Shown here: piece by piece, positions 1 to 5,634 of the stretch | Numbering within the stretch: position 1 is the first letter of the stretch | Layout of the letters: every line of letters begins with the position of its first letter | Assembly (NCBI GenBank): GCA_964507825.1 | Contig: CAZDQM010000039.1 | Location: 1 to 9,532, forward strand | Length of the DNA stretch: 9,532 bases | Origin: JAWVZS01 sp964507825 | GTDB lineage: Archaea; Thermoproteota; Nitrososphaeria; Nitrososphaerales; Nitrosopumilaceae | Direction: 5' to 3' | Notes under the pieces: generated by a model | Seen by the model: the letters and a program-made list of their open reading frames with translations, nothing else | Database searches by the model: none | What the model was told of the DNA's origin: nothing | Program-made: the position numbers and the translations under genes

Positions 1-126
1 ATATTTGGGTCGGTTCACGGTTCGAAAGAAATTCTAATACAACAAAGATTGAAACGGGATTATTGGGCGGAATATTGCGGAAGGCCTCAAGTTCGAAAGA
101 AATTCTAATACAACAAAGGCACGAGT
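1..126 (+). CRISPR. Leader-distal end of a CRISPR array (two repeats, one full spacer)
   Basis: A 36-nt unit begins at 20 (GTTCGAAAG...) and ends at 55 with ATTGAAAC, the 3' end typical of many archaeal and bacterial type I repeats. After a unique 35-nt spacer (56-90) the same unit restarts at 91. Its first 28 nt (91-118) are identical, but its last 8 positions (119-126) match at only one base. Bases 1-19 are the 3' part of a further spacer. Loss of the repeat 3' end in the last copy, and the GAAAC-end orientation, put the leader and older array to the left of the window. The repeat has little internal dyad symmetry. No cas gene is present here, so the subtype is unknown. With only two copies the call rests on repeat form, length and spacer length. 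Confidence 0.85.
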
Positions 127-134
127 TCATCTAG

Positions 135-340
135 AAGAGCAGGAACGTGCACATCGAGTCGTTCCACAAGACCCTCAAAAAGCAATACATCTGGCCCCAG
201 GAGTTTGCCAACTACCAGAAGGCAGAGCAGACATTTGCAGAGGCCTTTGCAAACTACAACGTGAGAATACATTCCAATACATGGCCCCCGCAGAATTTAC
301 CAAACAAGGGAAGATGAGATATAAGAGACTCATCATGTAG
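135..340 (+). pseudogene. Frameshifted C-terminal remnant of a DDE transposase/integrase (IS3/IS481-like)
   Basis: Frame 135-314 reads KSRNVHIESFHKTLKK, then QYIWPQEFANYQKAEQTFAE, then AFANYNVRIHS. This is the end of an rve-type catalytic core: the Glu of IESFHKTLK matches the third residue of the DDE triad, and the YN..R.HS segment is typical of the C-terminal integrase-core extension. A stop (132-134) precedes the fragment, so the first two catalytic Asp are gone. At about 270-281 the reading shifts: the original frame runs into a stop at 315-317, while a second frame from 281 reads MAPAEFTKQGKMRYKRLIM and stops at 338-340. APAEF is the usual end motif of these transposases. The gene is therefore both truncated and frameshifted. 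It begins only 8 nt beyond the degenerate CRISPR repeat. I saw no clear terminal inverted repeats. Confidence 0.8.
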
Positions 341-526
341 AATAGTGGTAAAAACGGTCCTATTGTATGAGGTCCACTCCAACACGTATCAGAATCAATG
401 GATTACAATGGTACAAGATCAGGTCGTCAGATACATGACCTATCTTTGATACGGGATTTGTGAACCATGGGACGACTCTTCCTGTACGTACCAGCCTAAA
501 ACGGTTTGATCAATTGCCGTCAAAAA

Positions 527-534
527 CATAAAAC
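527..534 (+). promoter_or_regulatory. TATA box of the HEPN-MNT operon
   Basis: CATAAAAC is centred 26 bp upstream of the ATG at 556, the spacing expected for an archaeal TATA box when transcription starts at the start codon (leaderless mRNA). The rest of 341-526 shows no supported gene. Confidence 0.5.
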
Positions 535-555
535 ATTGTTCTGTAAAAGACATGA

Positions 556-987
556 ATGATGGGCATCGATCTCACGTCGCTAGAAAACGCGGTAGACCAA
601 CTCAAGAGTGCGCTAGACACGTATAGTGACGACATCATACAGAAAAACCCCATCTACAAAAAGCATATGAGAAGTGCGGTCATCCAAGCCTTTGCAATCA
701 CGTACGAGGCTACATTCAAGATGATCATACGATATCTGAACATGTCATCACATGATCTCTCTGCCAATCACATGTCATTTAATGAAATAATACGGCTGGC
801 GTATAAAAAAACCTTAGTAAAGTCCAAGCTGCTAGTCTGGAAACAGTATCGGGAAAAGCGTGGCATTACTAGCCATACGTATGATGAGGCCAAGGCGCAA
901 GACGTGTTTGGCATCGCGCCTGCCTTCTTGGATGAAGCACGGTACGTACTATCGAGTATACGGGAGAGAAATTCAGATCTTGACTAG
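556..987 (+). CDS. HEPN-domain protein, HI0074-like nucleotidyltransferase partner (putative toxin)
   Basis: This 143-aa all-helical protein matches the HI0074-type 'nucleotidyltransferase substrate-binding' branch of the HEPN superfamily, whose usual length is 130-145 aa. The signature is R102-x4-H107-x-Y109 within YREKRGITSHTYDEAKA, the RX4HXY element. In characterised HEPN toxins this Arg/His pair forms an RNase site at the dimer interface. Family members commonly have Asn after the Arg; here it is Gly103. The N-terminal half (residues 8-60) carries the first HEPN helices. The ATG at 556 is favoured by the TATA box 26 bp upstream; 559 is an alternative in-frame ATG. The partner nucleotidyltransferase follows with an 8-nt overlap, so the pair is probably co-transcribed and translationally coupled. 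By analogy with HEPN/MNT toxin-antitoxin systems, this would be the toxin and the neighbour the antitoxin. That role is inferred. Confidence 0.85.
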   Translation: MMGIDLTSLENAVDQLKSALDTYSDDIIQKNPIYKKHMRSAVIQAFAITYEATFKMIIRYLNMSSHDLSANHMSFNEIIRLAYKKTLVKSKLLVWKQYREKRGITSHTYDEAKAQDVFGIAPAFLDEARYVLSSIRERNSDLD

Positions 988-1303
988 TACAATAGACATC
1001 AGTCCGGACCATCTACAAATTGTATGCAACATTCTGTACAAACACCTGCCTGCAGATATACAAATCTGGATATTTGGAAGCCGTGTCAAATCAATGGCAT
1101 ATCGTGGATCGGATATAGACATTGCAGTAGAGGGTACCGGCCGCATAGATCACAATACCATGACAGATCTGAGCATAGACTTTGAAGACTCTGATCTCCC
1201 ATATACGGTGGACATTGTGGATTTAAAGTCCATCAGCGCCAAATTCAGGGAAATCATCGATGCGCAAAAGATCCCGTGCCCATGTGCATACAACAGGCAC
1301 TAA
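980..1303 (+). CDS. MNT-type minimal nucleotidyltransferase (putative antitoxin)
   Basis: This is a short nucleotidyltransferase-fold protein (107 aa from TTG 980). It shows the defining GSX10DXD motif: G33-S34-R35, then RGSDIDI with D45 and D47, and a third metal-binding Asp candidate at D78 in YTVDIVDL. HI0073/MNT proteins are about 100-115 aa, so it is full length. In type VII HEPN/MNT modules such enzymes neutralise the HEPN toxin by adding AMP to a Tyr near its RX4HXY motif; a matching Tyr109 exists in the upstream protein. The frame stays open back to an ATG at 860, but that would overlap the HEPN gene by 128 nt and add 40 residues unlike the family. TTG 980 gives an 8-nt overlap and starts just before the first helix. 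GGGAG at 962-966 is a possible but distant Shine-Dalgarno sequence. The C-terminal tail (KIPCPCAYNRH) is Cys-rich and unlike the usual end. Confidence 0.85.
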   Translation: MTSTIDISPDHLQIVCNILYKHLPADIQIWIFGSRVKSMAYRGSDIDIAVEGTGRIDHNTMTDLSIDFEDSDLPYTVDIVDLKSISAKFREIIDAQKIPCPCAYNRH

Positions 1304-1338
1304 GATATTCCCGTGTCCGCGCGCATCAATCACATAAT

Positions 1339-1362
1339 GTTTCTAAATTCGAGTTTAGAAAC
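1339..1362 (+). repeat. Palindromic element, copy 1 (22-bp core)
   Basis: Arms TTTCTAAA and TTTAGAAA enclose TTCGAG. G and C at the outer ends extend the symmetry to 24 bp. It lies 36 nt after the MNT stop. The 22-bp core (1340-1361) is the exact reverse complement of the core at 1993-2014. It may be an operator or a 3'-end hairpin; no T-run follows it directly. Confidence 0.75.
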
Positions 1363-1422
1363 ATCAGGTAAAACGTCACATTCCTGCCTGATGCCGCATA
1401 CGCAGCAGTGGTACTAGACCAC
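1362..1422 (+). other. Two further inverted repeats in the MNT/DUF2299 spacer
   Basis: CATCAGG (1362-1368) pairs with CCTGATG (1387-1393), loop 18 nt. GTGGT (1408-1412) pairs with ACCAC (1418-1422), loop 5 nt. With the palindrome at 1339-1362 these give three consecutive potential hairpins. The second structure shares its first base with the palindrome. Function unknown. Confidence 0.4.
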
Positions 1423-1473
1423 CACCCATACCAGACTACACATGATACAAGATATATCGTGGACCGGCATCGG

Positions 1474-1482
1474 CATATATTA
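1474..1482 (+). promoter_or_regulatory. TATA box of the DUF2299-like gene
   Basis: CATATATTA is centred 26 bp upstream of ATG 1504. It argues for a leaderless transcript and for ATG 1504 over the upstream in-frame GTG at 1408. Confidence 0.6.
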
Positions 1483-1503
1483 CACAACAAATCAACTAGT
1501 ACC

Positions 1504-1953
1504 ATGGTATCACAGATGCAGAATAATACGGAGCGCTGGCTCGTCCACGAGGGGCTCCGGTTCAGGTACGAAGACTCGGATACCGATCAATTCAAGGTTA
1601 TAATAACCGGGAATGCCGATGCGCGTGACACGGGTACCGAGATATTCGAGCCATCCAAGCAACCCGGCATCATCGTGATAGGCAGAAAATGCCCGTTTGG
1701 CACAGAGAAGAACATCAGGTACAGCAACATGACAGAATCAGAGCGCCAGCAGATTATGGGACGAATATCCACATACTGCAACACCATAGGCGCCGTCCAC
1801 CGCTTTTACACTATAAATGGACGCAGAACAGTCGGCGTTTACATCGTACTTGATTCAAGCAACAAAATCAACCAGTCATACTTTTCGGACTCGCTGGGCC
1901 AAATAGTCGAAATGTACGACAAGGTAAATAATTATCTAAAGCGCGCAGTATAG
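1504..1953 (+). CDS. DUF2299-like archaeal protein
   Basis: This 149-aa soluble protein is of unknown function, with no signal peptide or TM segment. It resembles archaeal DUF2299 proteins in its overall plan: an N-terminal helix with WLVHEGL (residues 12-18), a beta-rich middle with GIIVIGRKCPFG (55-66), a helical SNMTESERQQIMGRI stretch (74-88) matching the 'M..eER..i' feature, and a C-terminal strand-helix part ending in SLGQIVEMYDKVNNYLKR. The frame is open back to a GTG at 1408, but the extra N-terminus is low-complexity and His-rich, and the TATA box at 1474-1482 favours ATG 1504. An internal ATG at 1516 is also possible. The gene is flanked on both sides by palindromes with reverse-complementary cores, about 140 bp before the start and 40 bp after the stop. 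Family membership is from memory of the fold pattern; no biochemical role can be stated. Confidence 0.65.
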   Translation: MVSQMQNNTERWLVHEGLRFRYEDSDTDQFKVIITGNADARDTGTEIFEPSKQPGIIVIGRKCPFGTEKNIRYSNMTESERQQIMGRISTYCNTIGAVHRFYTINGRRTVGVYIVLDSSNKINQSYFSDSLGQIVEMYDKVNNYLKRAV

Positions 1954-1990
1954 GCGCGCCGGTATCAGAATATACCCAATCAATTACACA

Positions 1991-2016
1991 TATTTCTAAA
2001 CTCGAATTTAGAAATA
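1991..2016 (+). repeat. Palindromic element, copy 2 (22-bp core, inverted relative to copy 1)
   Basis: Arms TTTCTAAA and TTTAGAAA enclose CTCGAA, with AT extensions making a 26-bp dyad. The core 1993-2014 is the exact reverse complement of 1340-1361. It sits 39 nt after the DUF2299-like stop, matching the distance of copy 1 from the MNT stop. Confidence 0.75.
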
Positions 2017-2147
2017 CATCCCCCGCAACACCACGCTTTAGAATACAATATCCGTATCATACCCGGCAGGGAGTTCACATCTAAAACCACGTATCATACA
2101 TCGCGATAAAAAATACCCCCAAACCCGTAAACCTGTAATCTATTCCT

Positions 2148-2164
2148 AAAAGCTAAACCCCCCC
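2148..2164 (+). repeat. C-run motif, copy 1
   Basis: AAAAGCTAAACCCCCC plus one further C. The first 16 bases are identical to 2314-2329. AACCCCCCC (2156-2164) is complementary to GGGGGGGTT at 2219-2227. Confidence 0.6.
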
Positions 2165-2313
2165 TACCACATGATGCAATCAGGTATAATGTCATTTTTT
2201 CAAAAATGTTCCATTTGAGGGGGGGTTGAACACTTGTGCCTGTATTATACAGGCAACCCTCAAAAGATGGGGCTAGCTCATTAAAGTACCGGCCTGCATA
2301 TCATGCTAGGCAC

Positions 2314-2329
2314 AAAAGCTAAACCCCCC
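2314..2329 (+). repeat. C-run motif, copy 2
   Basis: AAAAGCTAAACCCCCC is an exact 16-nt direct repeat of 2148-2163. Its AACCCCCC can also pair with the G-run at 2219-2227. It overlaps the distal arm of the TTGTGCCT/AGGCACAA inverted repeat. Confidence 0.6.
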
Positions 2330-2401
2330 AAAAAATGGCAAATACAACACCAGTACAGGTAAAGACCATCAATAAATCGAGCATCACGGATGTAGATTCA
2401 A

Positions 2402-2408
2402 CTATATA
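2402..2408 (+). promoter_or_regulatory. TATA box of the 160-aa membrane-anchored protein gene
   Basis: CTATATA is centred 25 bp upstream of ATG 2430, consistent with leaderless transcription. Confidence 0.6.
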
Positions 2409-2429
2409 CACAATGCGCAAAAAGAGGCC

Positions 2430-2912
2430 ATGGCAAAGCTGGGAATCATAATCGTTATTGGCGCGATCCTGATATCAATGGGGGCCGCAATGTTCTTCTT
2501 TTTCGAATACCAGCCAAACCTGATCGAAAGACAGCTCGGAGAACCAATCACAATAGGCCCCGCCACATACACCCTGACATACGAGGGGATGGAAAAGGGA
2601 AGCAAAGAGATAGAGTCAGACAGGACATTTATGAAGATTGGAATCATGGCAGTGGACAAGAACGGCGAGTCCATAACCGCGGAGAAGAAACAGTTCATCT
2701 TGCTTGACAAGGATAGGGTCCAGACAGAGCCCACACACGGCATATTTGCAGAGGAATCCCCGCAGATTATAGCATACTTTCCGCTTAAAGGCGACGAGTT
2801 AGACGAAGAGTTCCAGTACAGGATGATGATCAGGCCTACAAAGGATCAGGGCTCGACCGATCTGGGCTTTGTCTGCATTACAAACTGCGAGCAGGACCCT
2901 GCCGGACAGTAA
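2430..2912 (+). CDS. Membrane-anchored extracytoplasmic protein, DUF4352-like beta domain
   Basis: A 160-aa protein. Residues 4-26 (LGIIIVIGAILISMGAAMFF) form one hydrophobic helix, probably an uncleaved N-terminal anchor. The rest is an outward-facing domain. Its pattern, ITIGPATYTLTYEGMEKG (residues 40-57) followed by alternating strands with RTFMKIGIMAVDKNGE (65-80), resembles the immunoglobulin-like DUF4352 type common in thaumarchaeal small envelope proteins. Two cysteines near the end (C149, C153 in CITNC) could form a disulfide or bind metal. The gene is monocistronic: it has its own TATA box and the next gene is convergent, with 75 bp between stops. A role at the cell surface is likely. 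Ligand and function are unknown. Confidence 0.65.
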   Translation: MAKLGIIIVIGAILISMGAAMFFFFEYQPNLIERQLGEPITIGPATYTLTYEGMEKGSKEIESDRTFMKIGIMAVDKNGESITAEKKQFILLDKDRVQTEPTHGIFAEESPQIIAYFPLKGDELDEEFQYRMMIRPTKDQGSTDLGFVCITNCEQDPAGQ

Positions 2913-2987
2913 GATTCTCCGTGATGCCCAATCCCCCTATTCCCACCACGTGTAAGTCAAGCAACAGTCATGCCAAGATGTAACAGG

Positions 2988-5207
2988 CTAGTCCCGTACC
3001 CACATCATGTCATTCTCTATCAGAAATGTGGTACGAGAGTCGACGTCAACGTCATAACTGGGCACAGGATCATGCAGGCTGGCAAACTTGGCGCCGTACA
3101 CGCCATCAAAGAGGCCATCCCGAAGGGCCGCCATGTTTTGCGTATGCGCGTCGTATTTCTGGGCAAACGTAGGACATATGCGGTTGTCAGGATCCCGGCA
3201 CACGGGCACGGCATTGAACTCGGGCCCGTCCACGTAATACCACGTGCCAAAGCTGTTTTTACTCCACGTGTGCCCAAACTGATCCTGCCACACGTCCGAT
3301 AATTTATCGATCCTAGTCAGCGTTATATGCACCGCATCGACCTGGTTTGACGTCTTTAATATCCCCGATGTTGTCATTGGCGCAGGGTTCATGCTCTCCC
3401 CCTGTATCAAAAGCCCAGTATTCATGTAATTGATCACGGTGCGAAGCTCCCTGTCAACTGCCTCTATTGCAAACGGCTCGTGATACATCTGCTCCCTGAA
3501 GAGCAGGTCGGATATTCCAAGCTGTACGCATTGGTTCATACTGCCAGGCATGCACGATTCCACGCCGACCTCAAATCCAGCATCCCTTCCTATCACGTTG
3601 TTTTCATCAATGTAATGTATCTCGTCTATAACATAATCGTGTAGCGAGCTGTAATTCCTAGATACCTTTACTATTATTACTGCCTCCGCGCTACTCATCG
3701 GAGCCCCTACACCCTCAACCCCGAATCCAATTAGAAAGCGCGTCAGGTCGTTTGGGGCAAATGCCTTTAGTGTAAAGTTGTGCATAGAGCCCGTCTGAAT
3801 CGTTTCCCTTTCATAATCGACATGATAGTCTAGTACGTCGCGGCACTGCCCGTCCATCGAATACCCGCACGAGACGATCTGCAGATTCGTCGTATGCGAC
3901 TTGCCAAATGTCGGCCTGATCTTGTACTCCATGTCAGATCTGCTAGAATCAGATGCAGTAGAGAGTGGTACAAACCCCCTGTCGGGCACATACGTTCCAA
4001 TGCGCTGCCATTGGGAGTCAATCATGCCCCAGACGGCATAGCTTGACCCCTCAAAATCCCCAAACGCGTTGAGTGTGATATCCCCGAGCGCGCCAGTATA
4101 AGATGCGGCAGTAGGCCTGATCTGCGCCTTTACATCGGCAAACGTAGCATCGGGCCCGCCAGCATTCTCTATTGCGAGTCCAAGAACCCACACGGAATCA
4201 TATGACGAATACGCATACACGCTAGGCAGGTCGTCTGGGAACTGCGCCTCGAATCTAGACTCTAAGTTTTGGAACCGTTCAGATGTCGTATCGGCTGCAA
4301 ATATGCATGATCTAAACGTCGAATCGGTGAGAAACTGCAACAGATCCGAATCAGTGACACGGTTCAATGCGCTAATCACGGCATCAGAGCCCACCCATTG
4401 TATGCCCGAGTCCCCAAGTTCCGGATGTTCGGAGACCTTTTTCAAAAAGTCCACGGTTTCCCCAAATCCTATAAACAGTAATATCATCTCATCGGTCTGG
4501 ACTCCGTCATCAGATAAATCGTCGACGGCATCGGCCAGATCAGATATCAGCGTGTCAAATGCGGCATCATAGCATCCGGTGGTATCACACTTGTCATACG
4601 TGCCCACGACGGATGCAGTACCACCTAGTTCCGTAAACGCCATCGTAGTCGATTCCTGCAGTCCCCTGCCAAAGTTATCATCAAGGTGTATTGCCAACAT
4701 GTGCCGCTTGCCTGCGCTATACACTAGGTTGGCGATCGCGGGGCCGTGATACGTGTCATCAGGAGCCAGACGAAATACATTGTCATCAGATATTGCTAGG
4801 GACGGGGCAGTAGAGCAACAGCTTATCGTCAGCATGTCGTTGTCGTTGAGGAATTCCCGTATTGCATTTAGGTTGCCGCTGCTAGATGGTCCTGACAGGT
4901 ATTGTATCCCATCAGTATCAAACAGCCTAGCTGCGGCAAGCGTAGTGGTGGGATCCGCGCCAGTATCCCGGATGGTCAGGCGCAGCTGCCAAGTGGCCCC
5001 CTTTTCATTCAAATACGCGTTAAAGTCAGATACGGCAAGCTCCGTAGCATATGTCCTGTGCTCCCCCGCATTATCCGCGCGTCCGGTCTGTGGAACTAGG
5101 GCGCCAATATCAACGTGTGTAACCCCCTGTGCCAGCGCCGTCGGGGTTGAAACTCCCAGAATGACAAGAGTAGATACGAGCATTATCAGGACCGCAATCT
5201 TCAACAA
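2988..5207 (-). CDS. Secreted LivJ-like substrate-binding protein with a ~310-aa C-terminal extension
   Basis: A 739-aa protein. Residues 1-26 are a signal peptide ending STPTALA. Residues 28-415 match the type-1 periplasmic-binding fold of branched-chain amino-acid/amide ABC binding proteins (Peripla_BP_6). Landmarks are IGALVPQTG (34-42), the ligand-loop-like YLSGPSSSGNLNAI (103-116), FGRGL (179-183), and the hinge-like YAYSSYDSVWVLGLAIENAGG (331-351). Known LivJ-type proteins are 370-420 aa, so residues 430-739 are extra. This region is beta-rich, with Cys pairs at C447/C455, C552/C560 and C670/C678 that suggest disulfides. It has no C-terminal TM helix or lipobox, so membrane attachment is unclear. 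No permease or ATPase gene is nearby; it may serve a distant transporter or be a sensor or surface protein. The start is TTG 5207 (or TTG 5204): an in-frame stop lies 18 nt further upstream and a TATA-like CTTAAC is 25 bp upstream. Confidence 0.85.
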   Translation of the reverse strand: MLKIAVLIMLVSTLVILGVSTPTALAQGVTHVDIGALVPQTGRADNAGEHRTYATELAVSDFNAYLNEKGATWQLRLTIRDTGADPTTTLAAARLFDTDGIQYLSGPSSSGNLNAIREFLNDNDMLTISCCSTAPSLAISDDNVFRLAPDDTYHGPAIANLVYSAGKRHMLAIHLDDNFGRGLQESTTMAFTELGGTASVVGTYDKCDTTGCYDAAFDTLISDLADAVDDLSDDGVQTDEMILLFIGFGETVDFLKKVSEHPELGDSGIQWVGSDAVISALNRVTDSDLLQFLTDSTFRSCIFAADTTSERFQNLESRFEAQFPDDLPSVYAYSSYDSVWVLGLAIENAGGPDATFADVKAQIRPTAASYTGALGDITLNAFGDFEGSSYAVWGMIDSQWQRIGTYVPDRGFVPLSTASDSSRSDMEYKIRPTFGKSHTTNLQIVSCGYSMDGQCRDVLDYHVDYERETIQTGSMHNFTLKAFAPNDLTRFLIGFGVEGVGAPMSSAEAVIIVKVSRNYSSLHDYVIDEIHYIDENNVIGRDAGFEVGVESCMPGSMNQCVQLGISDLLFREQMYHEPFAIEAVDRELRTVINYMNTGLLIQGESMNPAPMTTSGILKTSNQVDAVHITLTRIDKLSDVWQDQFGHTWSKNSFGTWYYVDGPEFNAVPVCRDPDNRICPTFAQKYDAHTQNMAALRDGLFDGVYGAKFASLHDPVPSYDVDVDSRTTFLIENDMMWVRD

Positions 5208-5228
5208 ATAGTGTTGTATATGGCATCA

Positions 5229-5234
5229 GTTAAG
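5229..5234 (-). promoter_or_regulatory. TATA-like box of the substrate-binding protein gene
   Basis: Minus-strand CTTAAC is centred about 25 bp upstream of TTG 5207. It is a weak match on its own, but the spacing equals that of the other genes here. Confidence 0.4.
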
Positions 5235-5353
5235 CATTGTCTTTTGGTACACACACCCAAGTCGATTCAGGATTCATGCCCTAATGTGTTCTTAGTTTTG
5301 AAATTTCAGGTATAATACCTTCAGCCAACCTGACCTTGTACATCTTTTATGTT

Positions 5354-5530
5354 CTAGTATATTATAAGGTAGATTTTCCCGATGAATTGCAGTGCAGGTC
5401 CAAGGGCCCCCATGACAGAGGTACCTAGCAGATACGGCAAAATATACTGAAAAGGACATGTCAAGATTCCAAGCATGAGCAAAGGCTCAAACAGCAGCAA
5501 TATCTGCAGTGCAAGCAGATTTACGATCAC
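5354..5530 (-). CDS. Small hydrophobic membrane protein (58 aa), putative
   Basis: The minus-strand frame from GTG 5530 to TAG 5354 encodes a 58-aa, strongly hydrophobic peptide. It begins VIVNLLALQILLLFEPLLML and ends QFIGKIYLIIY. Two membrane spans are plausible (about residues 1-24 and 33-57), separated by a short TCPFQYILP turn. There are only two formally charged residues, E15 and K52. An in-frame stop lies just two codons upstream of the GTG, so no longer form exists. A TATA-like CTAAAATTT is centred 26 bp before the GTG, the same spacing as for the larger genes. That match is the main support. I do not recognise a family. Chance translation of non-coding DNA remains possible, as hydrophobic frames arise easily. 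Confidence 0.4.
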   Translation of the reverse strand: MIVNLLALQILLLFEPLLMLGILTCPFQYILPYLLGTSVMGALGPALQFIGKIYLIIY

Positions 5531-5551
5531 TTGAAATTATCAAGTCGCATC

Positions 5552-5560
5552 AAATTTTAG
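5552..5560 (-). promoter_or_regulatory. TATA-like box before the 58-aa ORF
   Basis: Minus-strand CTAAAATTT is centred 26 bp upstream of GTG 5530. A second AT-rich option, TTTTTAA, lies just beyond it. Confidence 0.35.
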
Positions 5561-5608
5561 GTTAAAAAGAACGTCAATGTGTATTGCAGGTGATGGCATA
5601 AAGCTGTC

Positions 5609-5626
5609 TTAATTCGAGTTTTGAAA
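5609..5626 (-). repeat. Degenerate third copy of the TTTCTAAA palindrome family
   Basis: On the plus strand TTAATTCGAGTTTTGAAA matches 16 of 18 positions of the corresponding part of the element at 1340-1361. The left arm is not preserved. It starts 8 nt beyond the stop of the PPOX-family gene, so like the other two copies it lies just 3' of a gene. Confidence 0.5.
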
Positions 5627-5634
5627 TGTTGCCT

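Larger units (their letters stand above)
1954..2429 (+). other. Structured non-coding region with C-run repeats and hairpins
   Basis: No convincing gene is present. Contents in order: the palindrome at 1991-2016; a C-run motif at 2148-2164; a short hairpin with arms CATTTTT (2193-2199) and AAAAATG (2202-2208); a G-run GGGGGGGTT (2219-2227); a perfect hairpin with arms GCCTGTA (2238-2244) and TACAGGC (2248-2254) and loop TTA; TTGTGCCT (2234-2241) complementary to AGGCACAA (2308-2315); and a second C-run motif (2314-2329). The G-run can pair with either C-run, so mutually exclusive long-range folds are possible. The next gene has its own TATA box at 2402-2408, so this DNA is probably not its 5' leader. 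It may be a separate ncRNA, a mobile-element scar or a regulatory region. Confidence 0.4.

Noticed and set aside
341..526. Short open frame of about 34 codons after the transposase relic and a repeated AAAACGGT word
   Set aside because: It is too short, has no recognisable family or promoter, and an 8-nt repeat is expected by chance.
860..979. ATG 860 as the start of the MNT gene
   Set aside because: It would overlap the HEPN gene by 128 nt and add 40 residues unlike the family; TTG 980 fits the family length and gives a short coupled overlap.
1408..1503. GTG 1408 as the start of the DUF2299-like gene
   Set aside because: The extra 32 residues are His-rich and unstructured, and the TATA box at 1474-1482 lies inside them with correct spacing for ATG 1504.
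2335..2451. 38-aa ORF beginning just after the second C-run repeat
   Set aside because: It contains the TATA box of the next gene and overlaps its coding start in another frame; no family resemblance.
2970..3302. Plus-strand open frame opposite the end of the binding-protein gene, with others at 4303-4572 and 4753-5211
   Set aside because: They are antisense shadows of the well-supported minus-strand gene, with implausible compositions.
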